Shown here: in pieces, positions 50,620 to 60,893 of the stretch
How the letters are laid out: each line of letters begins with the position of its first letter
How positions within the stretch are numbered: position 1 is the first letter of the stretch
Origin: Chrysophaeum taylorii
Lineage: Eukaryota; Sar; Pelagophyceae; Pelagomonadales; Pelagomonadaceae
Direction: 5' to 3'
DNA: 64,000 nt
Assembly: GCA_029834535.1 (NCBI GenBank)
Contig: JAQMWT010000366.1
Span: 299,169 to 363,168 of the forward strand
Made by a program: the position numbers and the translations under genes
The notes under the pieces: generated by a model
What the model was told of the DNA's origin: nothing
Seen by the model: the letters and a program-made list of their open reading frames with translations, nothing else
Database searches by the model: none

Positions 50620-51594
50620 TCATGGAGGCGGCGGCACACGAAAGCTAAGCCTCGTGCCGAGCCTGCCCGGCCTCAGGAGGGCTTCGTCGAGGGCTCCGAG
50701 GCGCGGTACGGCCGCAACGACAACAAAGTCGCCGTCGCACATTTCCACCAACAGAGTTCCGACAGCGCGGTCCAAGGAACCCTCGACCGTCGTGTCGTTG
50801 CCTCGCGGCGCCCCGATCACCTCGAGATTGTCCATCAGAACCACGCAGCGCGTCTGCCTCGCCGTCCGAAACGCGGCCGCGATCGCTTTCTCGGTCGCTC
50901 CTAATTTCGGTCTCAACAGCTCAAAAACGTTCAGCTCCAAAACCTCCAAGCCCGCCGCGTGCGCTTCGCGCGCCACCCATCTCAGAGCCAACGTCTTGCC
51001 GCTGCCCGTAGGGCCGTAGCAGACGCAGTGCTCGCCGCGGACGACGACCGCTTCACGAAGCGCGTAAAGCGTTTCTGGATTGCCTACTCTACCGACCTCC
51101 GGAAAATCCCGGAGCCAGGTGCCCTCCAATGCTGTCCGCACGGGGACGCGGCCCGCCGCCAGACATTCGCACTCGGCGAGCGTATAGCCGCGCGACGCGC
51201 TCAGGAGATTTGGCGGAAGAATCGCCGATCTCGCGGTTTCGTCGAGGGCAGAAATTTCCAACCGCAACCCAAACCGCGACGACAACCGCACATCTTCGCG
51301 CGACAAAACGAGCGTGAAAGCGCGCGTCCGGTCGACCTCCCGTAGCCAGATCGCGCGCTCGCGGCCGTTTAATAACTCCACATCAACAATCACGAGAGGC
51401 GACCTGTATTTGAGGGACTGCGTTGACAGCCACTGCGTCGGCCACGCGAGCTCCGCTGACAACCAAACCCCGAGCCGCGTCTTCCCAGTCCCCGCGCGCC
51501 CGACGATAACAGCTCCCTTCACAACCCCCGCCCGCGCGGCCCGCAACACCAGCTCCCCAATCGCTTCGAGGCCTGGCGGCGGTGGAGAGACCAT
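50620..51594 (-). CDS. Compact two-module AAA+ ATPase, PEX1-like order
   Basis: 324 aa, ATG at 51594. Module 1 has Walker A GRAGTGKT (32-39), an Asp-containing strand SPLVIVDVELL (65-75), a sensor-like LVLSRED and a short lid (GYTLAECECLAA). Module 2 has Walker A GPTGSGKT (194-201), then LGATEKAIAAAFRTAR, VVLMDNLEVIGAPRGND, LLVEMCDGDFVVVAAVPRLG and ALDEALLRPGRLG with both arginine fingers (R308, R311). The Walker B Glu of module 2 is Asn (D255-N256), so hydrolysis may be impaired. It ends RVPPPP without the second lid. The order and the RGND...LDRAV segment resemble PEX1/PEX6, which pull PEX5 from peroxisomes, but those are about three times longer. Relation to CDC48-type proteins is certain; PEX1 is inference. 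Confidence 0.65.
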   Translation of the reverse strand: MVSPPPPGLEAIGELVLRAARAGVVKGAVIVGRAGTGKTRLGVWLSAELAWPTQWLSTQSLKYRSPLVIVDVELLNGRERAIWLREVDRTRAFTLVLSREDVRLSSRFGLRLEISALDETARSAILPPNLLSASRGYTLAECECLAAGRVPVRTALEGTWLRDFPEVGRVGNPETLYALREAVVVRGEHCVCYGPTGSGKTLALRWVAREAHAAGLEVLELNVFELLRPKLGATEKAIAAAFRTARQTRCVVLMDNLEVIGAPRGNDTTVEGSLDRAVGTLLVEMCDGDFVVVAAVPRLGALDEALLRPGRLGTRLSFRVPPPP

Positions 51595-51599
51595 AATTA

Positions 51600-52376
51600 T
51601 TATGCTTACCCTAATGTATTATGCTTCTGAATTTCGGGCTATCCGGTGTCCGTCCGTTGTTATCTCTCATGCTTACCAATGATGGCCAAGGTCGTCTTGC
51701 GACTCTCGATCCTCGACTCTCGACTCTCGACTCTCGATGCGATGCGATGCGATGCCGCCGTGGAGTTTTTTTCTTCTTCTTCTTTTTCCGGTTTTGAGCA
51801 ACCAGGGCTTGGGGCGACGACCAAAGCCGTCATCTTCTTCGCGAGTAGAAGGAAGACCAGCTCTCGAGCTTTTACGATCTGCAGGCAGTTTGATCCGAGC
51901 ACGTCGTCGTGTGGCGACATGCTCATATGCTGCTGCACGTTCTCATGATATCATTACTGCAAATTGTTGAGCATCGGAGACGAGCCAGCTCCCAAACCGA
52001 CTCCGCGGGCGTCTGCATCCGCTGGCTATCCGCCCCCCCCTTGGATCCGCGTCGCGATGTCGCAGATTCGTACTCGCGATCTTCTTCGGTCTTGCGTATG
52101 ACTCCCCTGATCGTCGAGGGACGCTCGATTGCGCTCGACAGATGATCCGTCTCCGCTCTTCTTTCTTGGCTTGGAGACATATTAGAACGAATACAAAAAA
52201 AAAATTATTTTCGTCACGAAAATCAAACCGCTTTCGCGACATTACACGATGCTAGCCGTCCGTTGCCAACGGATATTTCACAGATGACGAGAACGCCTCA
52301 GATCAGAACCTGCGGACGGACGGACGGACGGACGGACGACTGTCTGTGGAAGAACCTGACTTTAACTCAGACAATC
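51600..52376. other. Spacer without supported genes
   Basis: Contains (GACTCTC)n and (GATGC)n at about 51700-51752 and (GGAC)n at about 52315-52338. A TAGGGTAAG word (minus strand) lies about 20 bases upstream of the AAA+ gene ATG. No gene recognised. Confidence 0.4.
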
Positions 52377-52476
52377 CTGGGACAAACAGACAAACAGACA
52401 GACAGACAATCAAAACAATGTGAGCTCAGTGTGCACGTCGACACGCGTTGTCATAGCTGACGCAAGTCCCGCCACC

Positions 52477-55400
52477 ATGGCTTCGGGCAGTCGGGGACTG
52501 GCTTTCTCGTGCTTCCGGCGTCTCCTGCTCCTTTCCACCATCTTCGCTATTTTTCTCATTGTCGGCTCGCCATCAGCCCCCGCGAGTCATCCATTCCGTG
52601 TTTGGTCTTCGCTCTCGGTCCAGGTCTCCTGCGGCGTCACGCGGCTCGATGTCTTCCCCACCGACGTCGATTACTTTTGGTCCCAGCGTCGCATGTTCCT
52701 CATAGGCTTTACTGTGCTTACGTTAGTGCGGCTCTTGACTCTTCTCCTGGTTAAGCGTTGTATGGTCACTATCTCGCAAGCTGCTGCTGCCGGCTCATCT
52801 GTAGCCACCGCCTGCAACTCTTTGCCTTGCGCACCCTTCAAGGCCGCTTGCATTGGACCTCTTACCGCCCTCTGCAACTTGGTCAGCACGCTCGTGCGGA
52901 TCTCACACGCTCGTGCTCGCCACCGCCTCGCCCACCGCAATCATCGTTGCCACCGCCATTGCTGCTACTCGCGGGCGGCCCAGCTGCGTCTCATGCGCGG
53001 CTTCTGGTCGCTCCGCCGTGCGGTTCAGCGTGATCCTTTGCATCGATCCGCCCGATGCCCTGCCATATATGGTTGCCTTATTCTCACGCACGCCGAGGCA
53101 CGCAGAGTCTACGGTCATGTCCCGCGGCCTTTCGCCACCTTCTTCAAACGCGTCGCTTTTGTTTCGCGCCATGCCACTTCCGTGGCCCTTGGCCTTGCTC
53201 TTGACGCGTTTCTCCCTTACGAGCAACATCGCGATCCCCGTGGAGCTGCCTCGGAGTCCGCCCCTCGTGCGGCGTCACCTGCAACCTCGGAGCCACCCCC
53301 AGCCACACCCGCTCGTCGGCATCGCCATCGACGCCGACAGGAGTCCGCCCCTCGTGTGGAATCACCGGCACCCTCGGTTGCGCCCCCAGCCACGCCTGCT
53401 CCTCATCCTCCCCACCGGCACCAACAGGAGTCCGCCCCTCGTGCGGAGTCTCCTGCAACCTCGGATACGTCCTCAGGTCCGCATGCTCCGCGTCCTCGTC
53501 GTCAGCGCCGACAGGAGCTCACCACTCCACCGTCCACGGACATGGGGCTGGATTCCCCTCCTCCCGCACCCGGACCAGACCGACACCACTCCCGTCGCCG
53601 CAGGTCTTCCCCCACGCCCACTGACACCACACCTCCTGGGCCTGTGGCTATGGACCTGGAGTCATCGGAGGCAGGGTCCGCTACTTCCCCCCCTCGCCGA
53701 CGGGAACCCACCAATGCGACTCCCCCTCCGCCCGCTGCGACACCGGCACCGCGCCGCCATGGCCCCCGCCGCCGCGCGCCACCATCCGGGTCTGTTGCTA
53801 CGGACATCGCGCCTCCACCGATCGCGGGGAACGCCAATACCACCGCGTCCCTCCCAATAGTAATACCCACCACGGCGCCAGCCACCCACCCTCCCGGCCC
53901 CTCTGCCGAAAACTCTCCTGCATCGCGTCGCCGCCGCCCACACCGCCAGCGGTCCTCCGCCACAGTTCATGACCCCGTCCCACTTGAGCCTGCGCCTATG
54001 GACCTCGAACCGTCCTTCATGTACACCCACATTGCCGCCGAGAACCTCCCATCGTCTGGCACACACCCTCTTCCCACCGGCACGGACATGGACCTTGAGG
54101 TCGACCATCCTCCGCCACCGGTTCCCGCGCACACCGCTGCCCCTGACATCTCTCCGCCATCTCCCGCACCCACGCCAACGCCTTCGCCCTCTTTCGAGGC
54201 TCCTGGCTCGTCGCACGCCCCCCTACCGCGTCTCCACGCCTTGCCTACCGATCGTGCTCGAGCCTGCACCCATCCCACTTTGCCAGCGGTCGCCCGCGCT
54301 GCACGCACCCATCATCCACACGCCCAGGCGCGTGCAGCCCGGCTGAGCCTCGTCGCAGCTCGGCGCCACGATCCTGGTGAGTCTCGCCACCACGCTGCGA
54401 CTCGTCTCCAGCGCCGCTTTCGCGCACGGACTCAACCCCAGGGAGCTCTCGCTACCGACAGCCCTCCATCGTCTGCTGCGGCCACACCGGCTCACTCGCC
54501 GCCCGCCTCCGCGACCCAGATCTCGCCAACTCCCCCTCCGCCACCACAACCGGCTCTGCCTCCGACCCCTGCCCCGCACTCTACTTTCTCGTCCACCGCT
54601 CGTGCTGCCCGAAGTCGCGCTCATCATACTCTTGCACGCGCTGCTCGACAGAACCTCGTTGCGACCCTGCGCCGCGCTCCTGGTCAGCCACGTCACACCG
54701 CCGCGCTCCGTCTTCAGCGCTTTGTTCGCGCTCGGCAGCACCTCCGTGCCCGTCGCTCACCTGCTACGCCCACACAGTCCGTCACACCCACTGCCACCAA
54801 TACTTCCCCGGCGTCTGCCACACCCACGCCAAATTCCTCGCCACCCTCGGGCCCGTCACCTACCCCTCAGCCGCCGCTATCTGCCTCGCCTTCACGCGCA
54901 TGCACCAACTCTGCACATCCGGATGTCGCCCGCGTCATACGCACCCGCGCTCAACACGCTCAAGCGCGTGCTGCCCGGCAAAACCGCGTCGCGGCCTTGC
55001 GCCAGACTCCTGGCCCGCCACTCCACTCCGCAGCGGCCCTTCTTCAGCACCAATTTCGAGCCTGGAAGCGATTACGTGCTCGTCGATCCCTGGCAATAAT
55101 CCGCCGCTTCCTGCGCCACACGGCCGGCCGCTATGTCAGCTACCTCCGGGACCGCGCTTGTCCTATATGCTCCAGCCCTTGCTTTACCCGTTGCCAAGTC
55201 CGCTGCTGTCGCGTGGTCCTGCACCACGCCTGCGTTGGTCAGTGGGCGCTAAGCAACCTCGCCGGCGATCAAGGCGACCCTGACGTGGCGCCCACCAACC
55301 GCACGCGCCTTCCGCCGTGCCCCAACTGCCGCAGTCCTATACGCATGGTCCGCCCTCATCAACGCTGGGTGTCTGTGCACTCTCTCCCCCAGGTCCGCGC

Positions 55401-57687
55401 TGCCGCACCCCACCGCATTTCCCCACTTGCTGCAGCCCTTGCCGCCACTACCGCCCGATATCGCATTCGAGCGCGTATGCGCGACGCCGCCCTTGCCGCT
55501 CGAGCCGCTGCTGCTGCGGAACGCCATCTCGCCGCTATGCACGCTGCTGCTGCCGCTGCTGCGGCACTCCAACTCGACACGGGACGGGCCGCCGCCGCTG
55601 CTGCCAGCGCCGACGCTTACCTCGCCCATCGCGCTGCCGCCAACGCTGCTCAAGCTGCCCGTGCCGCCCGCCTCTCCCACATTGGCTCCCGCACGCGATC
55701 CACTGGCACCCGCAACACCCCTACCACCCCTCCCGCTGGCAACCGCCGCACCACTGCGTCTGGCAACCGCACTGCGAATGCAACAGCCAGCCGCCACACC
55801 CCTGCCGCTGGCACCCGGACCACCCCCACTACTAGCACCTCCTCCACCCCCGCCGCTGCCGCCGGCAACCGCCACGCCCCTGCCCCTGCCAACAGCCACC
55901 GCAACACCCCTGTCATGGCTGCAGCCCCCACGAGCGCGTCTCCTGGCATTTCTCCCATTGGGCCTCGGTCACATTCGGCGCCACCGTCTGTTGCCCCCGC
56001 CCACCCTACGTCATCCGGGCCAGCCCCCTCCCTCCCGACACGCCGTCCACGTGACCTGAGCGATTTGCGCTCTGCGATCGACGAGGTCTCCATCAAAGAC
56101 CTCATTATATCGCCGTGCTCTTGCATTCGCACCATTCCCGCCCAATTCCGCGAGGCATGGGCGAGCGCAATGGCTGAGGTGTGTTCATGGTTTGAAGACG
56201 CCACTTCCGATAACGCTCGTGACCGTGCCCTCCTTTGGTACATGAGCCTTCACAGCCGACTTCTTCGGCGAGCACCACGAGGCGGCGCCTGTCGGCCCGA
56301 CGTGCTCACTGACCGCTATACAGCCTTCGCCGCAGGGCGTTACGACCTCCTCATTGACGGCTACCTCCACGACGTGACTCGCGTGCGCTCCCATGTACGC
56401 TCACGGGCGGCCCCCGACGATGACGCGGACGCACTTCGTGCATTGCGACTCGCTGAATCTGGCGACCTCTCTCGGGCGTGCCGTATTCTCACCAGCCTGG
56501 GCATCGCCGACCCATGCCACCCAGGCGTCATGCGCCAACTCGTGTCCAAACATCCTGCTCGCAAGGAGGACCTTCACACTTTCCCCAACCACCCGCAAGG
56601 GCTCGCCACACTCTCGGTCGCCCTGCGTGAAACTTACCGCACGCTCCGGCCGAAGGCTGGTGTGGGCCCCGACCAGTACCGCAATGAATTCCTCTCCGTT
56701 TTCGCCCAGCCCTTCCCGAGCAACGTCAAGGCACGCTCGGCGATGGACAAAATCGACAACCTTGAGACCTTGTTCGTTCGTGGAGCTCTTCCTGACTGGT
56801 ATTACTTCATCACCACCACGGTAACCCTCATTCCGTTGGTAAAACGACGCGCCGCTGACGCTAACCAAGCACCTGACGTTCGACCTATCGGCATTGGCAC
56901 CGTCCGCCGCCGTGCCACTGGACGGTGCCTTGTGCGTAGCCTCCACTCCGAGCTCTCTGAGGCACTGTACCCGATCAACGTTGCCGTCGGGGTCAAGGGC
57001 GGCCCCTCGCGCCTCGTCTTTGGCGTCCGCACCCACGCGGAGCAGTACCCCGACCAGGTCATCATCAAGCTGGACAAACGCAACGCCTTCAACGAGCTCA
57101 AGCGCCGGACCGTCGTGGACAAACTCGCAAACCACGCCAACGCTAAGCTGCGTGCCTTTGGCCACTTTATGTTCAAGCAATTGCGGCCGGCATCCTGGGT
57201 GGCCCTCCACGGCCCCACCGGCCTCGATCGCGCCCCCTTCGACTCTCAAGAAGGCGGCCAGCAAGGCGACCCCACCTATCCACCGGCGTACTGTCTGGCA
57301 ACGCATGACGCCGCTCAGGCCCTTGACACCCGCTTACGTTCATGTGCCGGCTACGCCCGATTTGGCATGGACGACGGCGTCATCTCTGGTTCCCCTCGTG
57401 AGGTTGTCGACGCCCTCCTGCAGTACGCCCGCGACATCCAAGCTAGCGGCGAGGAGCTCCGCCTCGACAAGTGCGAGGCGTTCTGTCCGGCACTTGGCAT
57501 GGGGCTTCTCGACCACCCCGATGTTCACGACCACGTCCAAGTTGCGCCTGACGGCACGCGTACTCTTGCTGGTATCCCCGTTGTCGCCGACGGCCTCGTA
57601 ATCTACGGTGTGCCCATCGGCTCCCCGGCCACGCCGGAGATGCCTATGTCGAAGCTACCTTGCAACGCGAGGTTGACGCTCAGGTGA
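52477..57687 (+). CDS. Retrotransposon polyprotein: hydrophobic N-terminus, IQ-like repeats, RING finger, reverse transcriptase
   Basis: 1736 aa from an ATG in strong context (GCCACCATGG). Residues about 12-30 and 75-95 are hydrophobic. Residues about 260-560 are Pro/Ala/Arg-rich with ESAPRAESPATS-type repeats. Residues about 600-880 hold three copies of a segment of about 55-75 residues ending in an IQ-like helix (AATRLQRRFRAR; AALRLQRFVRAR; AALLQHQFRAWK). Residues 895-951 form a RING: CPIC..C...C...C, LHHAC, then CPNC. The reverse transcriptase follows: DVRPIGIG (1467), motif A IIKLDKRNAFN (Asp1533), motif B EGGQQGDP (about 1592-1599), motif C FGMDDGVI (Asp1632-Asp1633). All catalytic Asp residues are present. 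The frame ends early at 57687; the rest of the protein is in another frame. Confidence 0.8.
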   Translation: MASGSRGLAFSCFRRLLLLSTIFAIFLIVGSPSAPASHPFRVWSSLSVQVSCGVTRLDVFPTDVDYFWSQRRMFLIGFTVLTLVRLLTLLLVKRCMVTISQAAAAGSSVATACNSLPCAPFKAACIGPLTALCNLVSTLVRISHARARHRLAHRNHRCHRHCCYSRAAQLRLMRGFWSLRRAVQRDPLHRSARCPAIYGCLILTHAEARRVYGHVPRPFATFFKRVAFVSRHATSVALGLALDAFLPYEQHRDPRGAASESAPRAASPATSEPPPATPARRHRHRRRQESAPRVESPAPSVAPPATPAPHPPHRHQQESAPRAESPATSDTSSGPHAPRPRRQRRQELTTPPSTDMGLDSPPPAPGPDRHHSRRRRSSPTPTDTTPPGPVAMDLESSEAGSATSPPRRREPTNATPPPPAATPAPRRHGPRRRAPPSGSVATDIAPPPIAGNANTTASLPIVIPTTAPATHPPGPSAENSPASRRRRPHRQRSSATVHDPVPLEPAPMDLEPSFMYTHIAAENLPSSGTHPLPTGTDMDLEVDHPPPPVPAHTAAPDISPPSPAPTPTPSPSFEAPGSSHAPLPRLHALPTDRARACTHPTLPAVARAARTHHPHAQARAARLSLVAARRHDPGESRHHAATRLQRRFRARTQPQGALATDSPPSSAAATPAHSPPASATQISPTPPPPPQPALPPTPAPHSTFSSTARAARSRAHHTLARAARQNLVATLRRAPGQPRHTAALRLQRFVRARQHLRARRSPATPTQSVTPTATNTSPASATPTPNSSPPSGPSPTPQPPLSASPSRACTNSAHPDVARVIRTRAQHAQARAARQNRVAALRQTPGPPLHSAAALLQHQFRAWKRLRARRSLAIIRRFLRHTAGRYVSYLRDRACPICSSPCFTRCQVRCCRVVLHHACVGQWALSNLAGDQGDPDVAPTNRTRLPPCPNCRSPIRMVRPHQRWVSVHSLPQVRAAAPHRISPLAAALAATTARYRIRARMRDAALAARAAAAAERHLAAMHAAAAAAAALQLDTGRAAAAAASADAYLAHRAAANAAQAARAARLSHIGSRTRSTGTRNTPTTPPAGNRRTTASGNRTANATASRHTPAAGTRTTPTTSTSSTPAAAAGNRHAPAPANSHRNTPVMAAAPTSASPGISPIGPRSHSAPPSVAPAHPTSSGPAPSLPTRRPRDLSDLRSAIDEVSIKDLIISPCSCIRTIPAQFREAWASAMAEVCSWFEDATSDNARDRALLWYMSLHSRLLRRAPRGGACRPDVLTDRYTAFAAGRYDLLIDGYLHDVTRVRSHVRSRAAPDDDADALRALRLAESGDLSRACRILTSLGIADPCHPGVMRQLVSKHPARKEDLHTFPNHPQGLATLSVALRETYRTLRPKAGVGPDQYRNEFLSVFAQPFPSNVKARSAMDKIDNLETLFVRGALPDWYYFITTTVTLIPLVKRRAADANQAPDVRPIGIGTVRRRATGRCLVRSLHSELSEALYPINVAVGVKGGPSRLVFGVRTHAEQYPDQVIIKLDKRNAFNELKRRTVVDKLANHANAKLRAFGHFMFKQLRPASWVALHGPTGLDRAPFDSQEGGQQGDPTYPPAYCLATHDAAQALDTRLRSCAGYARFGMDDGVISGSPREVVDALLQYARDIQASGEELRLDKCEAFCPALGMGLLDHPDVHDHVQVAPDGTRTLAGIPVVADGLVIYGVPIGSPATPEMPMSKLPCNARLTLR

Positions 57688-59459
57688 GCTACATGAGCCG
57701 TATTCGCACCAAGCTCCAGAACGTCTCCCTCCACTGCATGTACTCGTTGGGCCGCTACTGCATCGCCCCGCGCATGGACTACATCGCGCAACACTGCTAC
57801 CCCACCAATGCCTTGAGCGCGCTCCGCCGCTTCGACGTTGCCGCCCTCAGCTTCGTCGCCACAGCACTTGGCGCAGATCCGCGTCAGGTTTTTGACTCCA
57901 ACGGCATCGTCCTCCAACGCCTCCGTCTTCCTGCTCGAAGTGGGGGTGGCGGCATTCGCTCCTGCGCCGACCTCAGCCCCGCCGCCTTTGTTGGCACGGC
58001 GGCCCAGGCCCTCCACACCTCGTCGACCTTCGCGATCCTACGGGTGCCGTGGAGGTCCCTGGCTACCTCCCCGCCTCGCCTCGGTCCTGGGTGCCACTTC
58101 TTTTCGCACAGGTAACGAGTTGCACCGTTGGCACCACCTCCTCGCATCCGGTTGCCGCCTGGGGCGGCACTCGAGACTGCGTGGGACGGACTTCGGGCTG
58201 ATCTCCGTACCACGCTGGCTTCCCACGGCGGCGCTGGTTCCGGCGACCCCGCCAACGTTCATCTCGTCGACGGTCCTCTCTCCCACGAATTCGTCTCCAT
58301 GGGCGTCCTCGTCGACCCCACCATCTCGACACCCGTGCTCATACCCCAACTCCAGCGTGCTCTAACCTCCCAGCGCGAGACAGCTCGGGCCACTGCACTC
58401 CAGCGCCTTGCGGCCACCCTTCCCATCACCGAAGCACTTCGAGTAGCGGCGTCCTCATGGGATCGCTTCTCGACCACGTTCATCAGCTCGTGGCCCAGCT
58501 CTGGCCTTCAAATCCCCAACCGCTGCTGGGCTGAGATGTGTGCCCAGTACTTTGGCTACCCCTCTCCAGCTTGTTTGGGCCTCGTGGGCACTCGCATTCT
58601 GGGCACTGACGTCGTTCTCGACGCTCACGGCAAGGTGCTTCTCACGCAGGCCAACCTTGTCAACCGCGGAGGAGCGCGGACCACCTGGCATGACGGCCAG
58701 CTCGACTGCGTCCACGGCAGCGTCAAAGAGGCCGGCATCCCAGCCCTGTCCGAGGTTTTCGGCATCTTTGCTGACGTCGTCGCCCCTACCATTCGCACGC
58801 GCCTCTACGGCCGGTACCGAGGCAATCTCGCCCGACGTCAAGTCGTCCCAGACATCCTCACCACGCTCGACAACAAGGAGCAACTCTACGACATCAAAAC
58901 CCTCGCTTGGGGTTCGTTGTACACCGCCCACGCCCTCCATCCCTCCCACCCGTCGCCTGTCGATCGGCGCGCAGCGCAAGTCCACTCCGAATACCTCGCT
59001 CACGCCCGCGGCATCGACGCCATCATCCCCCAGCCGGGTACAGCACCACCGCCTGGCTTCTTGGGCCCTGTCGAACAGCGGCTACGTAGCTACGGCACCG
59101 TCGCCGGCCTCGTCTTTGGTGCCTTCGGTGAGGCCAGCGCGGCGTGCCACGCTCTCGCCCAAACATGCGCAGAGCGCATCGCTGCGCGAACCTGGGTGAC
59201 AAGCGGCTGCGCCAACTTCACAGAGGCAAAGGCGGCCCAAACTCGCCGCATCTACCGTGAGTGGGGGATCGCCAACGCATTAGGCCGGGCTCGCTGTGCC
59301 CTCACCGCCCTCACCCATGTCGCCGCCTCGGGAACCCGCCCAGGCCGCCCGATCCCAGCAGGACGTCACCCTTCGTCGCACATACGTCCGGCGGCAGCAT
59401 GCGTACGACCTACGGGCGGGGCCCGTCCTCTCTTCGCCTGCCCCACGCCTCGGCGATGA
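57640..59459 (+). pseudogene. Retrotransposon C-terminal part in shifted frames, with PD-(D/E)xK endonuclease
   Basis: From about 57640 the protein continues one frame over (AYVEATLQREVDAQVSYMSRI) to about 58030, shifts again (GAVEVPGYLPASPRSWVPLLF), and returns to give the frame ending at 59459. Conserved features there: a Cys pair (CWAEMCAQYFG), then YGRYRGNLARRQVVPDILTTL followed by QLYDIKTLAWG. PD at 58848-58853 and DIK at 58890-58898 are the catalytic residues of a restriction-like endonuclease, which nicks target DNA to prime reverse transcription. The three frame changes may be decay or sequencing errors; frames on both sides remain highly coding-like. Confidence 0.72.
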
Positions 59460-59645
59460 CCCCGACTAGGTCCCGCGTACTTATCTCCGCCCGTCAGGCA
59501 CATCCCTCATACCCCACAAACCCACCCACATCCTTCATGCTCCCCACACACCCCCTCTTAGCAGTCGACATTTAAAAACAGACAATCCTTCATGCTCACC
59601 ACACACACCCCCTCTTAGCAGTCGACATTTAAAGACAGACAACCC
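59410..59645 (+). repeat. Retrotransposon 3' end module
   Basis: About 235 bases from GGGCGGGGCCCGTCCTC to the GACAGACAA end. Its last part (CTTAGCAGTCGACATTTAAA) is duplicated in place (about 59560 and 59615). The module recurs reversed at 15982-16600 and in the same sense inside Helitron units at about 40030-40195, 41210-41245 and 42225-42345, each time followed by a GACA- or AAAC-type tract. Confidence 0.8.
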
Positions 59646-60150
59646 GAAACATTCACCTCGAAAAAAAGACAAAAAGGCCGGCGTCGTCTCCGCCGAGAAG
59701 AGGGATACGCGCGGCGATGAGGCTGCGATTGCGGCGAAGATCGCTGAAGGCTGCGGCAACATCGCGAGCGAACGTCTTGCGGTCGCGACTGTCGCGTCTC
59801 GACGCGACAGTTCGCGTTCTATTTTTACCGCGGCGCACTCCTATTACCTCCGCGTCCATCATTATGTTTTCCCTCTCAACGCAATCCTGCAATGCGATGG
59901 GATGGACGCTGGCCGTCAGGCAACCACAGGCACCAGGCGACCGTCTTTGACGCGGCGATCCTCGCAGCATTGCGGGCGTCAGAAACCCTCGAAAATCTCG
60001 GACCTTTAAAAAATCCCCGAAAATTCGGCGAAAATCGAAAATGAATCTGCTGACAGTATCGTTGATGTCTACAGAATCGTCGCGCAACAAATAATCGGGC
60101 AGTACATGAAAAAAACAAAAGTCTTCACCATCCACAATCCACAATAATTT
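59646..60150. other. Spacer with possible coding remnant
   Basis: A plus-strand run near 59665-59850 (DTRGDEAAIAAKIAEGC by frame) looks like protein but has no start and dissolves after 59900. No family recognised. Confidence 0.3.
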
Positions 60151-60893
60151 TCCACAATAATTAATTGGGAAACGTGTGTCTGTGTGTCAGAGCACTCTAC
60201 CGGAACTCTACTTTCTGTGCAAACCAGCATGTATGCTCGAAACGGGCCGTCAAAATCTGCGTTTTGTAAAGTCAATTGTAAAGTCAAAACTTCAACCCGC
60301 GGCCTACTTTCTGTTCTTTGCTAAATGTATGAGCCAAAAGCAATAATATTTATAAAATGTTTTGTTCTTGCTACCTACGGCGAGCCCTGTAGTATCGGAG
60401 AGACCGTAGAAGTTTGAACGAGAATCTGGGTGGTTGCTGTACGTACGTCTCGAGTTCGGATCCTGGTGGTCGATTTGTAATGCTGAGAGTAGTAGCCTGG
60501 CGAGCGTGGGTGAAGACGACTTTCGGATACGTAGTGCGCATAGGTCCCTGGTATCGAGTTCGATTCCCGTAGTAGTAAATTGGACGCTGGTGGTCGTAAA
60601 AATCGAGAGTATTTCGAAGAAGACAACCCGTACTATTTGCTAAGAAGACCATACCCCGTCCCACAGCGAACGTTCCGGCTGTCAACCGGCACGCCCGGGA
60701 GGCGAATAGGTGCCAACCTACGCCGGGAGGGCGGATGGCCCTCGCAAGGCTCGGGATTCGTGAGGCACCGTCCTCCATCGCGCGCAGTCCGCGATCAGGG
60801 TAAGGTTGTAGTCGTAAAAATCGAGATTATTTCGAAGAAGAAAACCCTTTCGACCGATCTTTTTTTGAAGTAAGGTTGACGCGTGCGACGGCG

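Larger units (their letters stand above)
52377..59645 (+). mobile_element. Non-LTR retrotransposon with RING, reverse transcriptase and restriction-like endonuclease
   Basis: About 7.2 kb. The left side is preceded by (ACAAACAG/ACAG)n at 52380-52410; the right side ends CAGTCGACATTTAAAGACAG then ACAA. The encoded protein order is N-terminal hydrophobic segments, Pro-rich region, three IQ-like repeats, RING finger, reverse transcriptase and C-terminal PD-(D/E)xK nuclease. This is the layout of early-branching, usually site-specific non-LTR elements (R2/CRE/NeSL type), apart from the RING finger and hydrophobic segments. No long terminal repeats are present. At least three frame changes after 57630 suggest this copy is inactive. 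A second, decayed copy lies at 49.1-50.3 kb. Confidence 0.8.

Noticed and set aside
52853-55099. 335- and 240-codon plus-strand frames inside the retrotransposon
   Set aside because: They overlap the main polyprotein frame out of register and read as Arg/Pro/Leu low complexity.
60490-60570. tRNA-like A-box and B-box words (TGGCGAGCGTGG and GTTCGATTCC)
   Set aside because: No cloverleaf could be drawn: the arm around the TTCGA is a simple palindrome and no acceptor stem pairs. A distant SINE origin is not excluded.
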